A stretch of DNA of 64,000 nt from Dendrolimus kikuchii. Its lineage: Eukaryota; Arthropoda; Insecta; Lepidoptera; Lasiocampidae. Location: assembly GCA_019925095.2 (NCBI GenBank), contig CM034403.1, positions 2,160,690 to 2,224,689 on the forward strand, in the 5' to 3' direction. The notes below the pieces were generated by a model that saw only the letters and a program-made list of their open reading frames with translations, did no database searches and was not told the DNA's origin. Below are positions 1 through 10,580 of this stretch, one piece after another (position 1 is the stretch's first letter; every line of letters begins with the position of its first letter). Both the position numbers and the translations under genes were made by a program.

Positions 1-98
1 AGTCGGTTTTTTATGCCACTTTATTTAACATAGATAAAAAAAAACTTACGTGACAAATTGAGAATATCCTCCTTATTTTGAAGTCGGTTAAAAATTGT
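1..98. repeat. End of an AAGTCGGTT inverted-repeat element
   Basis: Ends GAGAATATCCTCC then TTTTGAAGTCGGTTAAAA, the same terminus seen at 6140, 21915 and 13330 and inverted at 45208 and 55140. The left part of the element lies outside the window. Confidence 0.55.
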
Positions 99-890
99 AT
101 TCTTCCTCCGTTTCCGGACGGACGAATAAACTTCTTAAAGAAGATAAAACGTTCCGATAATAACATAATAATACCACTCGTATAAAAATAAGCCGACCGG
201 TTCTATCTGTACCTTGTAAGAAACTAGTTTAATGATATGCAAAGCTGCTTTTACAATTAATAAGCGAATTTGGGCAGTAATTATGCGACATCCTTCTTAG
301 TATGCGCGATTGGAATTTGACTTTAGTTATTAATATGCTAAAACTTCCAAATTGTATGCAAAGCTTGACCTTTGAGCGTAAATAACATGTACTACGCTTA
401 TCCCTCGTATATCTTTGATTAACTATACATTGACTATGTTTTTTTTTATGTTTAAGGCTTGGCTACTAGGCCTTAAAGCCAGGCGCTGTTGTATTCTAGG
501 CTACAATCGACGTCATTCAACGGAGTTCTTGTGAAAACTCGAAAGGCCACATTTGACTATACAGTTCAAATTTCTCACAAAACACATAATTACTACTCAA
601 AAACTATCAATATCCTACAACTATTGTTCATTTTAGAGTAATTTTACACATTTTTAGAAAATAAAACTGCACAGCACAACGTCCCCTTTCAGTTCCCGCC
701 AAAAACTCTGACTATGATTTAGATTACACCGGGTCAAGAGTATATGGCATTTATATATAACTAGCTTTTGCCCGCAGCTTCGCTTACCTTAAAAAAAGGA
801 CATGTAGGTCATGTAGTGGGCATGTCACAATTATTAGAAAAGTCGAAATTAATTTTTAAATCATTCGTACCTAAATACCATGCCGTAATT
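99..890. other. No gene recognised
   Basis: AT-rich sequence without a supported gene. From about 760 it carries the phrase ACTAGCTTTTGCCCGCAGCTT, which resembles the start of a common interspersed repeat, but I cannot delimit it. Confidence 0.4.
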
Positions 891-893
891 TAT

Positions 894-1580
894 ACGTGCA
901 AGAATGGAGAAAGAATACTATTTCCCGCGACAAAACAAGCCACGGCCAGGTGGCAGCGTATTCGCCCGTCTAGGTGGCTTTTACCCCTAGTCTAGAGTAT
1001 GTCGCCATAACAACCTTGAGTTGTCTTTCGCCATTAGAAGTCAGGTTCCAGTCTCCATTTAGAGAGCGGCAGCACGTTGATAGCACCTTTGGTGTTACAA
1101 ATGTTCATAGGCGATGGTAACCGCTTTCCATCAGGAGGGCTTCAAAGCTTAGAGCATCGACGCCGGGTTGCTAGTCTGTCGGTTTTTTATAGGATTCATT
1201 TCGGAGAGTGTGTGGTTGAACTGTTTGACCTGATTCCCCCTACACCATTCCATCTTCGGACCACAAGACGCTCTGGTTTACGCCATTGTTTCACAGTGGA
1301 AAGGCTACCAGTGCGTACTAAACGTTTCGCCTCCACGTTCTTTTTGCGTACGGCAGAATTGTGGAATGCACTACCAGAGTCCGTGTTTCCAGAGAAGTAC
1401 AATCCGGGAATCTTCAAGACTCGTGTGAATAGGTACTATCTAAGTAAGCGTGGTCCATCTTCGACCGCATCATCGTCCGGCACTGGACGTAATCGTGGTC
1501 AAACGCAAACCTATTTACAATAAAAAAGGGCTGTCTGCCTGTCTGCTGTCCTCATGCAATAAAATTAAAAAAAAAACACA
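894..1580 (+). mobile_element. Poly(A) SINE copy split by a Jockey-like LINE end
   Basis: The SINE head (GAATGGAGAAAGAATAC) through its tail to the TCAGGAGGGC region is interrupted near 1139 and resumes at about 1527 with GGGCTGTCTGCCTGTCTGCT and CAATAAAA. The interrupted consensus is seen in copies such as 48221-48533. The head has an internal deletion. Confidence 0.75.
1137..1526 (+). mobile_element. Jockey/CR1-like LINE 3' end (RT C-terminus)
   Basis: Open frame without stop encodes the post-RT region: [20 protein letters not shown], then TTRRSG, RTKRFASTFFLRTAELWNAL and PESVFPEKYNPGIFKTRVNR. Ends CAATAAAAAA. 5'-truncated and inserted into a SINE. The same subfamily occurs at 54140 and 59575. 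Confidence 0.8.
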
Positions 1581-1589
1581 ATTCATGCT

Positions 1590-2247
1590 AACCGCACTTG
1601 GATGTGCTTTTAGCAGGGATGGAAGGTACACCGCTGATATAGAAAGAAGAGTGAATTTGGGGAATAGTTTGAATGGAGCGTTAGGTAAACTTCTAGGCGC
1701 TAAGAACCTCAGCCAGAAGGCCCAGCTCGCCATACACAACGCGGTGCTGGTACCCACGCTCACGTATGGAAGCGAGAGTTGGGTATGGAAGAGAGAGCAT
1801 GAAAGTAGAGTAAACGCGGTTGAGATGCGAGCACTGCGCAAAATCTGCGGAGTGACGCTCGCGGACCGCGTTCGTAATACCGAAGTAAGAAAAAGAGTTG
1901 GTCTGAAAGAAACTGTCGGGGTGAAGGTAAGGAAAGGAATGCTCCGGTGGTTCGGGCATGTGGAAAGAATGCATGATGAAAGAATGACTAAACAGATATA
2001 CAATGCAAAAGTGGATGGATGCAGAAGTCGTGAAAGGCCACGACACACCTTCCATGATCAAATTGATCGTGTACTAGCGGAGGGTGATGTCAGGAGCCTT
2101 AAGAACAGACGAGCGTGCATGACAAGAGTTATGAATGTCAAAGAAGCAAGTGAGGTGTGTAAGAATGGGCCTAAATGGCGCTTTGTTGTTCGTGCCTACC
2201 CCGCAAGGGAACTGGCGTGAAGTTATGTATGTATGTATGTATGCTAA
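1590..2247 (+). mobile_element. RTE-like LINE 3' end, family A (longest of the set)
   Basis: Frame open from 1606 to the TGA at 2218 encodes the C-terminal part of a non-LTR reverse transcriptase: SRDGRYTADIERRVNLGN, LTYGSESWVWKREHES, RALRKICGVTLADRVRN, LRWFGHVERMHDERMTKQIY and a final YPARELA. Followed by a (TATG)n tail, as expected for RTE-type elements that end in microsatellites. 5'-truncated; no catalytic YADD remains. Confidence 0.85.
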
Positions 2248-2249
2248 CC

Positions 2250-2430
2250 GCACATATACTTCTCAAAGCTCTCATTTCAACTGCGTTTATCCTACTTTCA
2301 TGCTTCTTCTGCCATACCCAACTTTCACTGCCACACATCAGTGTTGGCACAGACACTTTCTGGCTGTTCATAAAAGGGTTTAGCGCTCCATTCACCGTAT
2401 TATTTATCGATATCCCTTTCATGCATTCCG
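2250..2430 (-). mobile_element. RTE-like LINE fragment, related to family A
   Basis: Reverse strand encodes ALNPFMNSQKVSVPTLMCG, SESWVWQKKHESRINAVEMR: the same RT C-terminal region as 1590-2247 but a diverged subfamily, in opposite orientation. Both ends are truncated. Confidence 0.65.
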
Positions 2431-2689
2431 TCTCTGGTAAACATGCACCCTAGGCAAACAAAAACTCTCGCGTGAAAACGTAACAAACAAACTCACATTT
2501 GCATTTATAATATTAGTTAGGATTAGGTTACCGTAGCCATATTGTACAATGAATTTAAGAAAGAAAAACCAAGGGCCTAATTTTGAAAATATAATTAAAT
2601 TTAATTGTATGTTCTTTATTTATTAAATTTATTTTGACACTTTATATTCAGACACAAAATATTGTTGTTATTGAATTTAAAAAAAATAT

Positions 2690-2935
2690 ATGTTAGAGCA
2701 TCACGTGAAAATTACTGAAGGGATTTAGATGAAATAGTGCTAGCTTAACTTAGGATACTTTTTATCCCAATAAATGATGCCTTCAGATAGACTAATACAG
2801 TTAAAAGAATGAAACTACAAACGCGTTTTTTTGGTGCCGCCATTGCTATTCAATAATAAACAAGTCATCATTATGATAACGCGAACGAAGTTTCGAAGCG
2901 GTGGGTGTAACTAGTGTTTAAATATAATGGTCATG
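2690..2935 (+). repeat. Interspersed repeat, family K
   Basis: Shares CACGTGAAAATTACT..GGATTTAGATGAAAT and AACTTAGGATAC..TTTATCCC..ATAAATGA with 23700-23950; a related shorter form is at 43070-43210. No coding potential. Confidence 0.55.
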
Positions 2936-3257
2936 TCAAGTCACGGTATTTCAATCAGATCCATCAAGTGCAAAAAATAGTAAACGGAAACTGGTTTCAC
3001 TTTCATTTCATGTGATTTTTTACTTGTTTCTAAAGTTAAAGAGGCCAGATATCTCTCACGGTCTAAGCCATTAGAAACCTGAAATAAAAATTTTGGTGAT
3101 TGTAATTGAACTAGTATTAACTTGATGTTCACGACTTACTCTTAGACGTGGTGGAGATAGGACAAAATATTATGGATTCAGTTTGGTATATACACGTTCA
3201 AATTTTTGAGATTTTTGAGGGTGTATCGACCAAACTGACCCCAGATTCGGATTCAGC

Positions 3258-3727
3258 TAGTGATGAGTAGTACACGTCTGAGCCAGTACATTTGTCCCGT
3301 ACAAAATACATTTGTACTGATACGGCTCAAAATGTGAGAATATACTACTTCAAAATTCTTGTCCCGCTTCTACTCACGCCTTAAATGTAAGAGGAAGGAC
3401 GGAACGAGGACAACAGTACACTAACTCCTGTACGAATATTCACATGACAAAGAGGGACAACATGACATGTACGACTGCTAGTAAAATGAGGTGACCGAGG
3501 CCGAGCACATCCGATTCTTAACGAACGTTTCCGAACTAGTTTTGAACGGTACAAATGAGAGAATGACGCTCACCGTCTCACCGGCCTCATCGCTTCAAAT
3601 GTACTGCCGCGGTACAAACCGTACAAATGTCCTCGCCTCATATGAAGTAGTCTATTGTACACGTTCAGTACAAAATGTCATGTTACTCTTACAAACTCAT
3701 TTTAAAATCATGTACTGCCCAACACTA
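3258..3727. mobile_element. Non-autonomous hAT-like element (470 bp)
   Basis: Termini are TAGTGATGAGTAGTACA at the left and, inverted, TAGTGTTGGGCAGTACATGA at the right. The flanks GATTCAGC (3250-3257) and GATTGAGC (3728-3735) are an 8-bp target duplication with one mismatch, the length expected for hAT. No transposase remains; the short open frame at 3491-3733 is not convincing. Confidence 0.75.
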
Positions 3728-3735
3728 GATTGAGC

Positions 3736-4029
3736 GCATCGAAATACATAAGTATAACGAGTGTCCTAGATGACCTAAATTGCACTTGAACTAAATAAAA
3801 ACACTTATTGGCTTTATGTACTACTGGTTTATTGAATTGAACTATGAGTAAAGTACAAAAAGGTTACTATGAAACGTGCTTAACAATATCATGTATAATT
3901 ATTGGTCAGCGCCATCTAGTTGTACATGTATTAACTAGTGTCATCTGCAACAATGAGTGTGGTCAAAAGTACAGACCACTTTTTTTATGAGTCACTGTAA
4001 TTAAAACCATATCTATTCGACTCGGTAAA
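3736..4029. other. No gene recognised
   Basis: AT-rich spacer between the hAT-like element and an RTE-like LINE end. Confidence 0.4.
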
Positions 4030-4032
4030 GAT

Positions 4033-4700
4033 CTCTCTTTTCTTTCACCATATCCCAATTACTTGGGGTCGGCACAATATGTCTTTTCCTTCCACACTCT
4101 TCTACTCTGACATACCTCTTCTGTCACACCGCATATCATCATGTCATCCTTCACACAATCCATCCATCTTTTTTTTGGTCTACCTTTAAATTTGTACCCA
4201 TCGATCTTGTAGTATAACATTCTTTTTGTCACGTGACTTTCATCCCTCCTCATTATATGCCCATACCAACTTAATCTTCTTCCTCTCAATTTTTCTGTCA
4301 CAGGTGCAACTTTCAAAGATCCCCTTATGTACTCATTTCTCACCTTATCCATTCTTGTAACACCACACATCCATCTCAACATTCTCATCTCAGCTGAGTG
4401 GAGACGTTTGTAGTTTATCACTTTAGTGGCCCAACATTCCGACCCGTATAGCATGACTGGTCGTATGATAGATTTATATATTTGACCTTTTAGTTTCAGT
4501 GGCATTAGTTTGTCGCACGTCACACCGGTTACCTGTCTCCACTTCAGCCATGCTACATTTATTCTTCTCCTTACATCCCTCTATATCACAATTATTCTGC
4601 AGTAGTGAACCAAGGTATTTGAATTCGGGGTTAATGCAATATACAAAATCTAAATGGCTTCTAACGAGTATCTCAGTATTTTTCATTGTCAACAACCCTA
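4033..4700 (-). mobile_element. RTE-like LINE 3' end, family B
   Basis: On the reverse strand two overlapping frames, shifted near 4500, encode FKYLGSLLQNNCDIEG then LKLKGQIYKSIIRPVMLYGS, MLRWMCGVTRMDKVRNEYIR, LSWYGHIMRRDESHVTKRML and GRPKKRWMDCVKDDMM. This is the RT C-terminal region of an RTE-clade LINE, 5'-truncated with one frameshift. A second copy lies at 62474-62890. Confidence 0.8.
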
Positions 4701-4796
4701 TTCAGATGTCAACGTTAGTTCCTGGTTATTTCTATAATCACTAGTCGACATTTATTATGGAGACAGATTGCAGGCGTGCATAAATGAAGTAAACCA

Positions 4797-5010
4797 TAAC
4801 TAGACGGCAGAGCATTTGCCAGTCTGGAAGGCTATCTCCCTTGGTCCAGAATATGCCACCATAACAACATTGGGTTGTATTCCAGCATCAGTAGTTAGCA
4901 GTCCCGTCTTCGGGGCCGGTAGCACATTTGTAGCAACTTTGGTGTTGCAAATGTCCATAGGCGATGATAGCTTTTCATTAGATGGGCCAATAACCTGTTT
5001 GCTAGACTCC
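4797..5010 (+). mobile_element. Old poly(A) SINE copy, truncated
   Basis: Matches the SINE body from the GGTGGTAGAGCATTTGCC segment through GGTGTTGCAAATGTCCATAG to GGGCC, with many substitutions and no poly(A), so it is one of the older copies. Confidence 0.65.
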
Positions 5011-5569
5011 ACATATAACAATAGAAAAATAGAGACTTAATACAATGACATTTCTATAACGGCTATCGACGTGTTAATGAATAATCATGACGTTTAATGA
5101 CAAGTTAAAAATAAACAGCATATCGAGGGCTTCATAACATAATATTCCTCAGGTTTCTGGAAAAAGATTACCGACTATGGAAATTTCTTGATTTTGCCAG
5201 CTATATTAGCGTCTATTAACACCTGCCTCTTTTACTATGACATTGGCAAAATCAATGCCAAAGGCGTTGGAGCCATCAACAACAAAGATAGAATAGATAA
5301 CATAATATAGGCGTATACGCAAAAATGTCATTTTTTTGTTGACAAAACTGTGCATGTTGCAATTTAGAAAGTCTTACCAGTATGTAAGTGTACCTAAAAA
5401 GAAGGTTATTCCAAATTTCAGCCTTATACAATCAACTAGTTTTGTTTTATTCACAATTTTGTTCCTTGTGTAAAACTGCACTTTTGTCTGTATGGCCATT
5501 TGTTATGAAGCCCTCGTTATTGATATAATAACAAATTTTTAAACAAAACAAAATAGGACAATTGTTAAT
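5011..5569. other. No gene recognised
   Basis: AT-rich; no coding or repeat signal that I can support. Confidence 0.4.
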
Positions 5570-5695
5570 TAATTTAAACCGTGGCAATCTAGCCAGCCTT
5601 CTGGGTACGCTCCCCGCTGGCAGTGATCTGCTACATAATCTAATTTAGATTTAATTATTTAGATTAATTTATAATTTAGTTTTATTTTAGATATG
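5570..5695 (+). mobile_element. LINE tail, family X (C-terminal remnant)
   Basis: Encodes GNLASLLGTLPAGSDLLHN, the final residues of a non-LTR pol that also ends at 44340-44460 (ASLLVTLPYGSDL) and, in another subfamily, at 27510-27776. Followed by a T/A-rich 3' region. Confidence 0.6.
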
Positions 5696-5737
5696 TACTT
5701 TTAAAGGTTTAGTTACTTAACACATAGTACATTTTTA

Positions 5738-6019
5738 TCCGTGTAGGAACTGAGAACGGCCTGTCGTAAGAGGCGACAAAACAACCCACAGCCAGGTGGT
5801 AGAGCATTTACCCGACTGGATGGCTAACACCCCTGGTATAAAGTATGTCGCTATAACAACCTTGAGTTATGTTCCGGCATTAGTGACTAGGTTCCAGTCT
5901 CCCTTAAGAGCAGAAGTGCATTTGTAATGCCTTTGGTGTTGCAAATGTCCATAGCGATGGTAACCACTTTCCATCAAGTGGGCCGCCTGCTTGTCTGCTG
6001 ATCTCATACAATAAAAAAA
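5738..6019 (+). mobile_element. Poly(A) SINE copy
   Basis: TCCGTGTAGGAACTGAGAACGG head to CAATAAAAAAAA tail; lacks about 30 nt after the head compared with full copies. Confidence 0.8.
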
Positions 6020-6077
6020 AGTGTTATTTTTGATGTTATATTCATGAATTTAGATTTAATTATCTATTTGAATGTAT

Positions 6078-6140
6078 ATAAAAAAAAACAAGATACAGAA
6101 GAATTGAGAACTTCCTCTTTTTGGAAGTCGGTTAATAAGG
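6078..6140. repeat. AAGTCGGTT element terminus
   Basis: Carries AGAATTGAGAACTTCCTC and GGAAGTCGGTTAATAAGG, the same terminus as at 1-98. Confidence 0.5.
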
Positions 6141-6479
6141 TACAATGAGTCCCTTTAATAAAGAGAAAAGTAATAATAAACTACCAAAGCCTTCATTATA
6201 AATCGGCAAGTAGCGTTATACGTGCGTTTGCGCATGTGGTTTGGACAAGGTCATAAACATGCGGAACCCAGCCGCGGTGGCAGTTTAAGGCCAACTGGGT
6301 GCGCTTGCTGCTCATCTGCTTTTACACTTTCACTGTCACATTAAGTATCTGGGAACAGTAATTTATAACTGGTTACGAGGTAGTTTAATTTGTTGATTCG
6401 AATAATATAGGTTCAGATTTTGACGTGGAGTATTTACCGCGTTGTTGTACTTATAAGATAATAAAGTACGTGTAGCGTT

Positions 6480-6741
6480 ATTCCGTGCAGGAACGGAGAA
6501 AGAATACAATTTCCTGCAGCCGGGCGGCCTGTCGTAGGAGGCGACTTAACAATCTACAGCCAGGTGGTAGGGCATTTGCCCCACTGGATGGCTACCACCC
6601 CTGGTCTAAAGTATGTCGCCATAACAACCTTGAGTTGAGCAGCAGCGCATTTGTATCAACATTGGTGTTGCAAATGTCCATAGGCGATGGTAACTGCTTT
6701 CCATCAAGTGGGCCGTCTGCCCGTCTGCTGCATAAAAAAAA
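6480..6741 (+). mobile_element. Poly(A) SINE copy with internal deletion
   Basis: Head CCGTGCAGGAACGGAGAAAG to tail GCATAAAAAAAA. About 45 nt including the GTTCCAGTCTCC box are missing between TTGAGTTG and AGCAGCAGCG. Confidence 0.8.
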
Positions 6742-6907
6742 GCGAACAGAGAGCACCCGAAAAATATCGATTCTACTCTACTCTCTCAGCATTGCTATGT
6801 CGTATCTCTCTGTAATAATCTCAAATTAATTAATTATCTCGGGAACCCGACCATACTTCAACCATCAATTGTCAACATCAACTTAACAAACGTGACAAAA
6901 GGAAGAA

Positions 6908-6982
6908 AAAAAGGTGCTATCAATGTGCTGCCGCTCTCTTAAAGGACACTGGAACCTGGCCACTAATGCCGGTACACAACAC
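6908..6982 (-). mobile_element. Poly(A) SINE fragment
   Basis: Short reverse-strand middle part of the SINE (GGTGCTATCAATGTGCTGCC to GCCGGTACACAAC). Confidence 0.65.
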
Positions 6983-7527
6983 AAAGTTAACTCGAAAAAC
7001 AATGGACTAATGATGGTGCCGGGTATTAAATACGATATGACGGCTAGCGACAGTTGCACTTCAGCGAAAATTGTAATGTGTGGATAGTCGTGGCATTGTC
7101 GTCAGCTATCCCAAATCACCTCCCTGAGTCAGGTCGTACGTGAAATTAAAAACAGTTACCTAAGTTAATAATTTATTTCATTTAATCTCCATCTGCCCGA
7201 AACAACATAATTGGAGTCAGAAGAGATATTATCATACCATACATAGAACTCCGGCTCGAAGGACCATGTCTAGGCTCCTCCCTGGCTGGTAGGGGTTCTT
7301 TTAGTAATCAGTGGACTGTTATAATTGTATGAGCTTTATTTCGACTACGGTACAGATATTATACGCGACAAAGGAAACGATATGTGGTTTTACTATATGC
7401 GTAAGCGTCGCCGGACGGTGTAAGGCGGACTGGGTGTGTGTTGCAGTATTGGCGGCTCCCCTCCTCCTAGCAGAGTAGAATCGTTAAACTCCAACACAGA
7501 ACATTATTAACTTATCACGATATAACT
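6983..7527. other. No gene recognised
   Basis: No supported gene or repeat family. Confidence 0.35.
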
Positions 7528-7652
7528 CCACTGCATGATACCATGACCCCACTGCGTGATACCATGACCCCACTGCGTGATACCATGACCCCACTGCGTG
7601 ATACCGTGACCCCACTGCGTGATACCATGTCCCCACTGCGTGATACCATAAC
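7528..7652. repeat. 21-bp tandem repeat, about six units
   Basis: Units of CCACTGCGTGATACCATGAC plus C. The period is divisible by three, so the reverse strand reads an AVGSWYH heptapeptide repeat in one short open frame; no start or domain context supports a gene. Confidence 0.85.
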
Positions 7653-8060
7653 ATCACATATTTAATTGAAACACACATACTTAAACTACTATTACTATCG
7701 TTAATCCTAGGTTTTATTCTTCCATGTTACGAGTATGAGGCGTGTAAATTGAAACACGTAGTATAACCTTATTCGTTTGAAGATGTTACAGGCGGTTTCG
7801 CAGACACGGCCCCGTTGGTAAATCGATTTAGATAACTTATGCATTGGGTTGCGAAAGCCACTTGCATTCTTTATTATTAGATGATGGAAACAAATATAAT
7901 AAGTAGAGATACTTAAGTATCTAATATATTTTCTTCTATTTATATGATTTAACTTAATGTTATAAACGAGATAGATCGTTATTAAATTTTGCGAACGTTG
8001 TCAGGAGTGTCCCGAAATAATTACAGTTTCCGAGGGATTATAGTAGAAAAGATTTTTTTG
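7653..8060. other. No gene recognised
   Basis: AT-rich unannotated sequence. Confidence 0.35.
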
Positions 8061-8061
8061 A

Positions 8062-8345
8062 TTTTTTTAAATGCAGGAGTTCAGCAGACAGGCAGACGGC
8101 CCACTAAATGGAAAGCGGTTACCATCGCCTATGGACATTTGCAACACCAAAGGTGCTATAAATGCGCTGCTGCTCTCTTAAGGGAGACTGGAACCTGGTC
8201 ACTAATGCCGGAATACTACTCAAGGTTTTTATGGCGACATACTTTAGACCAGGGGTGGTAGCCATTCAGTCGAGCAAATGCCCTACCACCTGGCTGTGGG
8301 TTGTTTGGTCGCCTCTTACGACAGGCCGCCCGGCCGCAGGAAATG
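8062..8345 (-). mobile_element. Poly(A) SINE copy, head truncated
   Basis: Starts after T-rich sequence with GCAGGAGTTCAGCAGACAGG and ends GGCCGCAGGAAATGG, where the last ~35 nt of the head are lost. Confidence 0.8.
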
Positions 8346-8934
8346 GCCAATGGAAAAAAGATGGCGCTACGATCACGTTTTTGGCGCTACTGCTGCAATC
8401 CACTAACAAATACATCGTCATTTCAACGACAAGGACACGGAAATTTTAATGTGTCGCGCTCGTGGTTAGCTCCACCTTCGCTAGATGGCGTTATGTGTAT
8501 TTTTAACTAAAAATAAAGTTTTACATTACTAAGGAGAGCGTGTGAGACTTCCAACAGCTGGTCCTCCACTCTGTCTACATAATTTACACTAACGCGAGCA
8601 AAGAGCAAAAGGTAGTAATTTTATACTTAATTCTAATTAAGGACAATTTTTAAAAGCTTATTTTAAATGTAAAACAGAATAGTATATTCTTAAGTTTTTG
8701 CCACTAGTAAACATAATTACCTTCTTACTTCTTTACCACTATCTGTATTTCCTAACACAAACAAGTACATATGAACACGTATTTTCTAGATAGACGTGCT
8801 CCATCATGAATGGCATTTCCACCTGATATCAGGTTCAAAGTCGGTCAAATGCGAATCTACACAATATAAAAATAAAACAAATAAAACTACGTTTGACTAC
8901 TACTAAACTAAAGTACTGACTCATGGACTCTTTA
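8346..8934. other. No gene recognised
   Basis: Contains a short phrase typical of dispersed repeats (AAGATGGCGCTAC, GATGGCGTTATG) but no delimitable element. Confidence 0.35.
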
Positions 8935-9007
8935 GGTGATCAGGCTGGTGCTTGCCTCGGGCAACGGAGCAGTATGGCGATCCAGCGAGGACACGTAGTC
9001 AGCCTTT

Positions 9008-9312
9008 TTATCCGTGCAGGAACGGAGAAAGAATACAATTTCCTGTGGCTGGGCGGCCTGTCGTAAGAGGCCACAAAACAACCCACAGCCAGGTGGTAGG
9101 GTATTCGCCGTACTGGATGGTTACCAGCCCTGATCTAAAGTATGTCGCCATAACAACCTTGAGTTGTGTTCCGGCATTAGTGGCTAGGTTCCAGTATGCC
9201 TTATGAGAGCTTTGTTTTTGCAAATGTTCATAGGCGATGTTATCACTTTCAATCAGGTGGGCCGTTTGCCTGTCTGCTGAACTAGTGTGCTGAACTTGTG
9301 CAATAAAAAAAG
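9008..9312 (+). mobile_element. Poly(A) SINE copy nested in LINE family X
   Basis: Full-length head to CAATAAAAAA. Flanked by AGCCTTTT on both sides (about 9001 and 9309), an 8-bp target duplication; the related empty site near 27793 reads CAGCCTTCTGGACACC. Confidence 0.9.
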
Positions 9313-9365
9313 CCTTTTGCGCACCTTACACATAGAAGACGTTGATCTAGGCTCGGTATTCTGCT

Positions 9366-10181
9366 TCGGGAGGTACCTGTGTCGCCTCGGCCGCGAGCCA
9401 ACGTCAGGGTGCCATCATTGCGACACAGGCGACGAGGATACGGCGCTGCATACACTCCAGGAATGTCCTGCGTGGACGGAGCAGCGCCGAGACCTCGTCG
9501 CCTTTACCGGATTGGACCTCTCGCTCCCGGCCGTGGTTCGCACCATGGTCGGGAGCCGTACCGGATGGGACGCCGTCTCCTCCTTCTGCGAGCACGTCAT
9601 GTTTGCGAAAGAGGAGGCGGAGCGGGAGCGTGAGCGTACGTCCTTGCTCCGCTCCCGCCAAAGGAGGACGCGCCGACGCCGGAGGTCGGAACTCGACCTT
9701 CGGCCACCGTAAGCGGGCGGCGCGGGTGGGGCCCCTTGGGGTATAGGGGTTCTCACTCACTCGCATATGCCGTCGAGATGAGAGCGCGAGTGTTCCGCGC
9801 GCGCTCATCTCTCTTCCCGTGGGGCGCGTTACAGACCGCCCCACGTAGGAATGAGACCGAGCAGTAGCCGGGGGATACGTCCCCTGGCATAGGAAGAGGC
9901 CCAGTGAGGGGGGCCCACGCCTGCCAGGCCACTGCGGAGTCGGGCAGCCCATTTCCCGTAGCCCTGGCATAAGGCGCAGGACGGAACACCCAGGGGTTTT
10001 AATGGGTATCCCTAACTGGGGAGTGGCAATAGCGTGGCACCGGTTCTGACCGGGCACGCTAGTGCCACCCCCGATCTGGCGAATCCCACACACTCACACG
10101 GGTCGCGAGCATCCCCCCAGGCTTCTGTGCCTGTCGCGGCTTAGTCCTCACACGGATTTCCCCTGGACAAAAAAAAAAAAG
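9366..10181 (+). mobile_element. R1-clade LINE 3' end (pol C-terminus and 3' UTR)
   Basis: GC-rich. Encodes, to the TAA at 9710, a CCHC-type zinc motif (CHHCDTGDEDTALHTLQEC), then a charged coiled segment (KEEAERERERTS) and an Arg-rich tail, as at the C-terminus of R1-clade reverse transcriptases. A ~450 nt 3' UTR ends in a poly(A) at 10169-10180. Imperfect 17-bp flanking repeat GGCTCGGTATTCTGCTT / GGCTAGGTATTCTACTT marks target-primed insertion into LINE family X. Confidence 0.88.
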
Positions 10182-10265
10182 GCTAGGTATTCTACTTATA
10201 GTCTTGTGAGACTATGTGTAGAATACAATATAAATAAATTAAGTTTTCTTTTGTAGCATTTTTGT

Positions 10266-10580
10266 AGTTTTATCCGTGCAGGAACGGAGAAAGAATACAA
10301 TTTCCTGCGGCCGGGTGGCCTGTCGTAAGAGGCGACAGAACAACCCACAGCCAGGTGGTAGAGCATTTGCCTGACTGGATGGCTACCACCCCTGGTCTAA
10401 AGTATGTCGCCATAACAACCTTGAGTTGTGTTCCGGCATTAGTGACCAGGTTCCAGTGACCCTTAAGAGAGCAGCAGCGCATTTGTAGCAACTTTAGTGG
10501 TGCAAATGTCCATAGGCGATGGTAACCGCTTTCCATCAAGTGGGCCATCTGCCTGTCTGCTGAACTTCTGCAATAAAAAA
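10266..10580 (+). mobile_element. Poly(A) SINE copy, near full length
   Basis: ATCCGTGCAGGAACGGAGAA head to CAATAAAAAAAA tail. Sits just downstream of the family X remnant. Confidence 0.88.

Larger units (their letters stand above)
8935..10262 (+). mobile_element. LINE tail of family X, split by two later insertions
   Basis: Three pieces (8935-9008, 9306-9383, 10170-10255) match, in order, the uninterrupted copy at 27718-27905: GGTGATCAG..GCTGGTGC..ATGGCGATC, then CACCTTAC.CATAGAAGACG..GATCTAGGCTC, then TATTCTACTTATAGTCT and GTGTAGAATACAATA. A SINE and an R1-clade LINE have inserted at the two breaks. Confidence 0.85.

Noticed and set aside
1515..2048. 177-codon reverse frame with many Leu/Ser/Pro
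   Set aside because: Antisense of the family A LINE frame; the same shadow recurs at every family A copy (33506, 40713, 52505, 53939).
7528..7652. CRISPR-like direct repeats
   Set aside because: Units are contiguous without spacers and the window is clearly eukaryotic.
7484..7678. Repeat-array open frame on the reverse strand as a gene
   Set aside because: Explained by a 21-bp tandem repeat.
9404..10093. 229-codon reverse frame
   Set aside because: Antisense shadow of the GC-rich R1-clade LINE end, whose + frame carries the CCHC motif.
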